In this document: positions 41,887 to 41,974 of the stretch, one piece after another
How positions within the stretch are numbered: the stretch's first letter is position 1
How the letters are laid out: every line of letters begins with the position of its first letter
From: CAZUCD01 sp964618855
GTDB lineage: Bacteria > Sumerlaeota > Sumerlaeia > SLMS01 > JANRJK01
Direction of reading: 5' to 3'
Assembly (NCBI GenBank): GCA_964618855.1
Contig: CAZUCD010000011.1
Location: 1-41,974 of the forward strand
Length of the DNA stretch: 41,974 bases
Made by a program: the position numbers and the translations under genes
Notes under the pieces: model-generated
Seen by the model: only the letters and a program-made list of their open reading frames with translations
Told to the model about the DNA's origin: nothing
Databases searched by the model: none

Positions 41887-41974
41887 ATGTTCTTCCGCAT
41901 GATCTACGACGACAAGCTCGCCCAGGCCGCCTACCTGATAGGGTGCCAGCGCACCGGCGAGGCCATCGTCATCG
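41887..41974 (+). CDS. Metallo-beta-lactamase fold hydrolase (persulfide dioxygenase-like), 5' part
   Basis: Only the first 29 codons are in the window; the gene runs off the end. The visible residues MFFRMIYDDKLAQAAYLIGC and then QRTGEAIVI match the start of the large group of MBL-fold hydrolases, many with a C-terminal rhodanese domain, that oxidise glutathione or other persulfides ('..YDDKLAQASYLIGCQ..GEAIVIDP'). The HxHxDH metal motif would lie beyond the end. AAGGAG eight bases before ATG 41887 marks the start. It is divergent from the GH57 gene. Confidence 0.85.
   Translation, partial: MFFRMIYDDKLAQAAYLIGCQRTGEAIVI

Noticed and set aside
1..41974. CRISPR array, insertion sequence or prophage genes
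   Set aside because: No direct repeat/spacer pattern, transposase, integrase or phage structural protein was seen on either strand.

Overview
The window is GC-rich bacterial chromosome (a counted line of rpsD is 73% G+C) with housekeeping genes, secreted proteins and many tightly coupled operons. No marker fixes the phylum. The traits seen are a pseudopilin of the type 'FTLIELL...VPNFLEAQ', AddAB instead of RecBCD, paired DUF2298/TIGR03663 membrane proteins, an 'AWGENIGW' repeat protein and a purine-rich intergenic repeat. Together they suggest an uncultured, Gram-negative-type lineage such as Sumerlaeota, Hydrogenedentota or a planctomycete relative. This placement is tentative.

Left part (1-9.9 kb): a 22-bp palindrome and a type II secretion-like pseudopilin converge with rlmN. 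A solute-binding lipoprotein without permease genes follows, ending in a degenerate AGTCGAA repeat tract. A minus-strand group follows: an AWGENIGW repeat protein, a secreted protein, uppS, a four-helix membrane protein and an unknown protein. A stand-alone rpsD with a strong terminator comes next. Then comes a small accessory island of visibly lower G+C (52-53% in two counted lines) with three coupled genes: a TIGR04255 protein, an unrecognised 66-residue protein and a Doc/Fic toxin.

Middle (9.9-23 kb): ftsY (minus); an intergenic pair of GC-rich hairpins; an MBOAT/SGNH O-acylation pair; mnmA and surE (minus); tRNA-Leu(UAG); then three overlapping plus-strand genes for a DUF2298 ('YYY') membrane protein, a TIGR03663 GT-C-like protein and a family 4 glycosyltransferase. 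The last two start with GTG and TTG inside the previous stop codon, and the first most likely starts with CTG.

Right part (23-42 kb): mainly minus strand. One coupled set runs from a secreted protein through addB and addA to a GT-C-like membrane protein and a TPR protein. Next are a Tat-exported, lipobox-bearing superoxide dismutase and a small acidic plus-strand protein. A second set follows: an ABC-2-like membrane protein, a polysaccharide deacetylase, a zinc-type CDF transporter and ispE. Last come a large secreted GH57 enzyme with a CBM25-like module and, divergent from it and cut by the window end, a metallo-beta-lactamase fold hydrolase of the persulfide-dioxygenase type.

The most unusual parts are the TIGR04255/66-aa/Doc island, the coupled DUF2298-TIGR03663-GT4 operon with its CTG start, the palindrome before the pseudopilin, and the two kinds of intergenic repeat. 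No CRISPR array, insertion sequence or prophage was seen, and no stretch over 300 bases lacks a gene.
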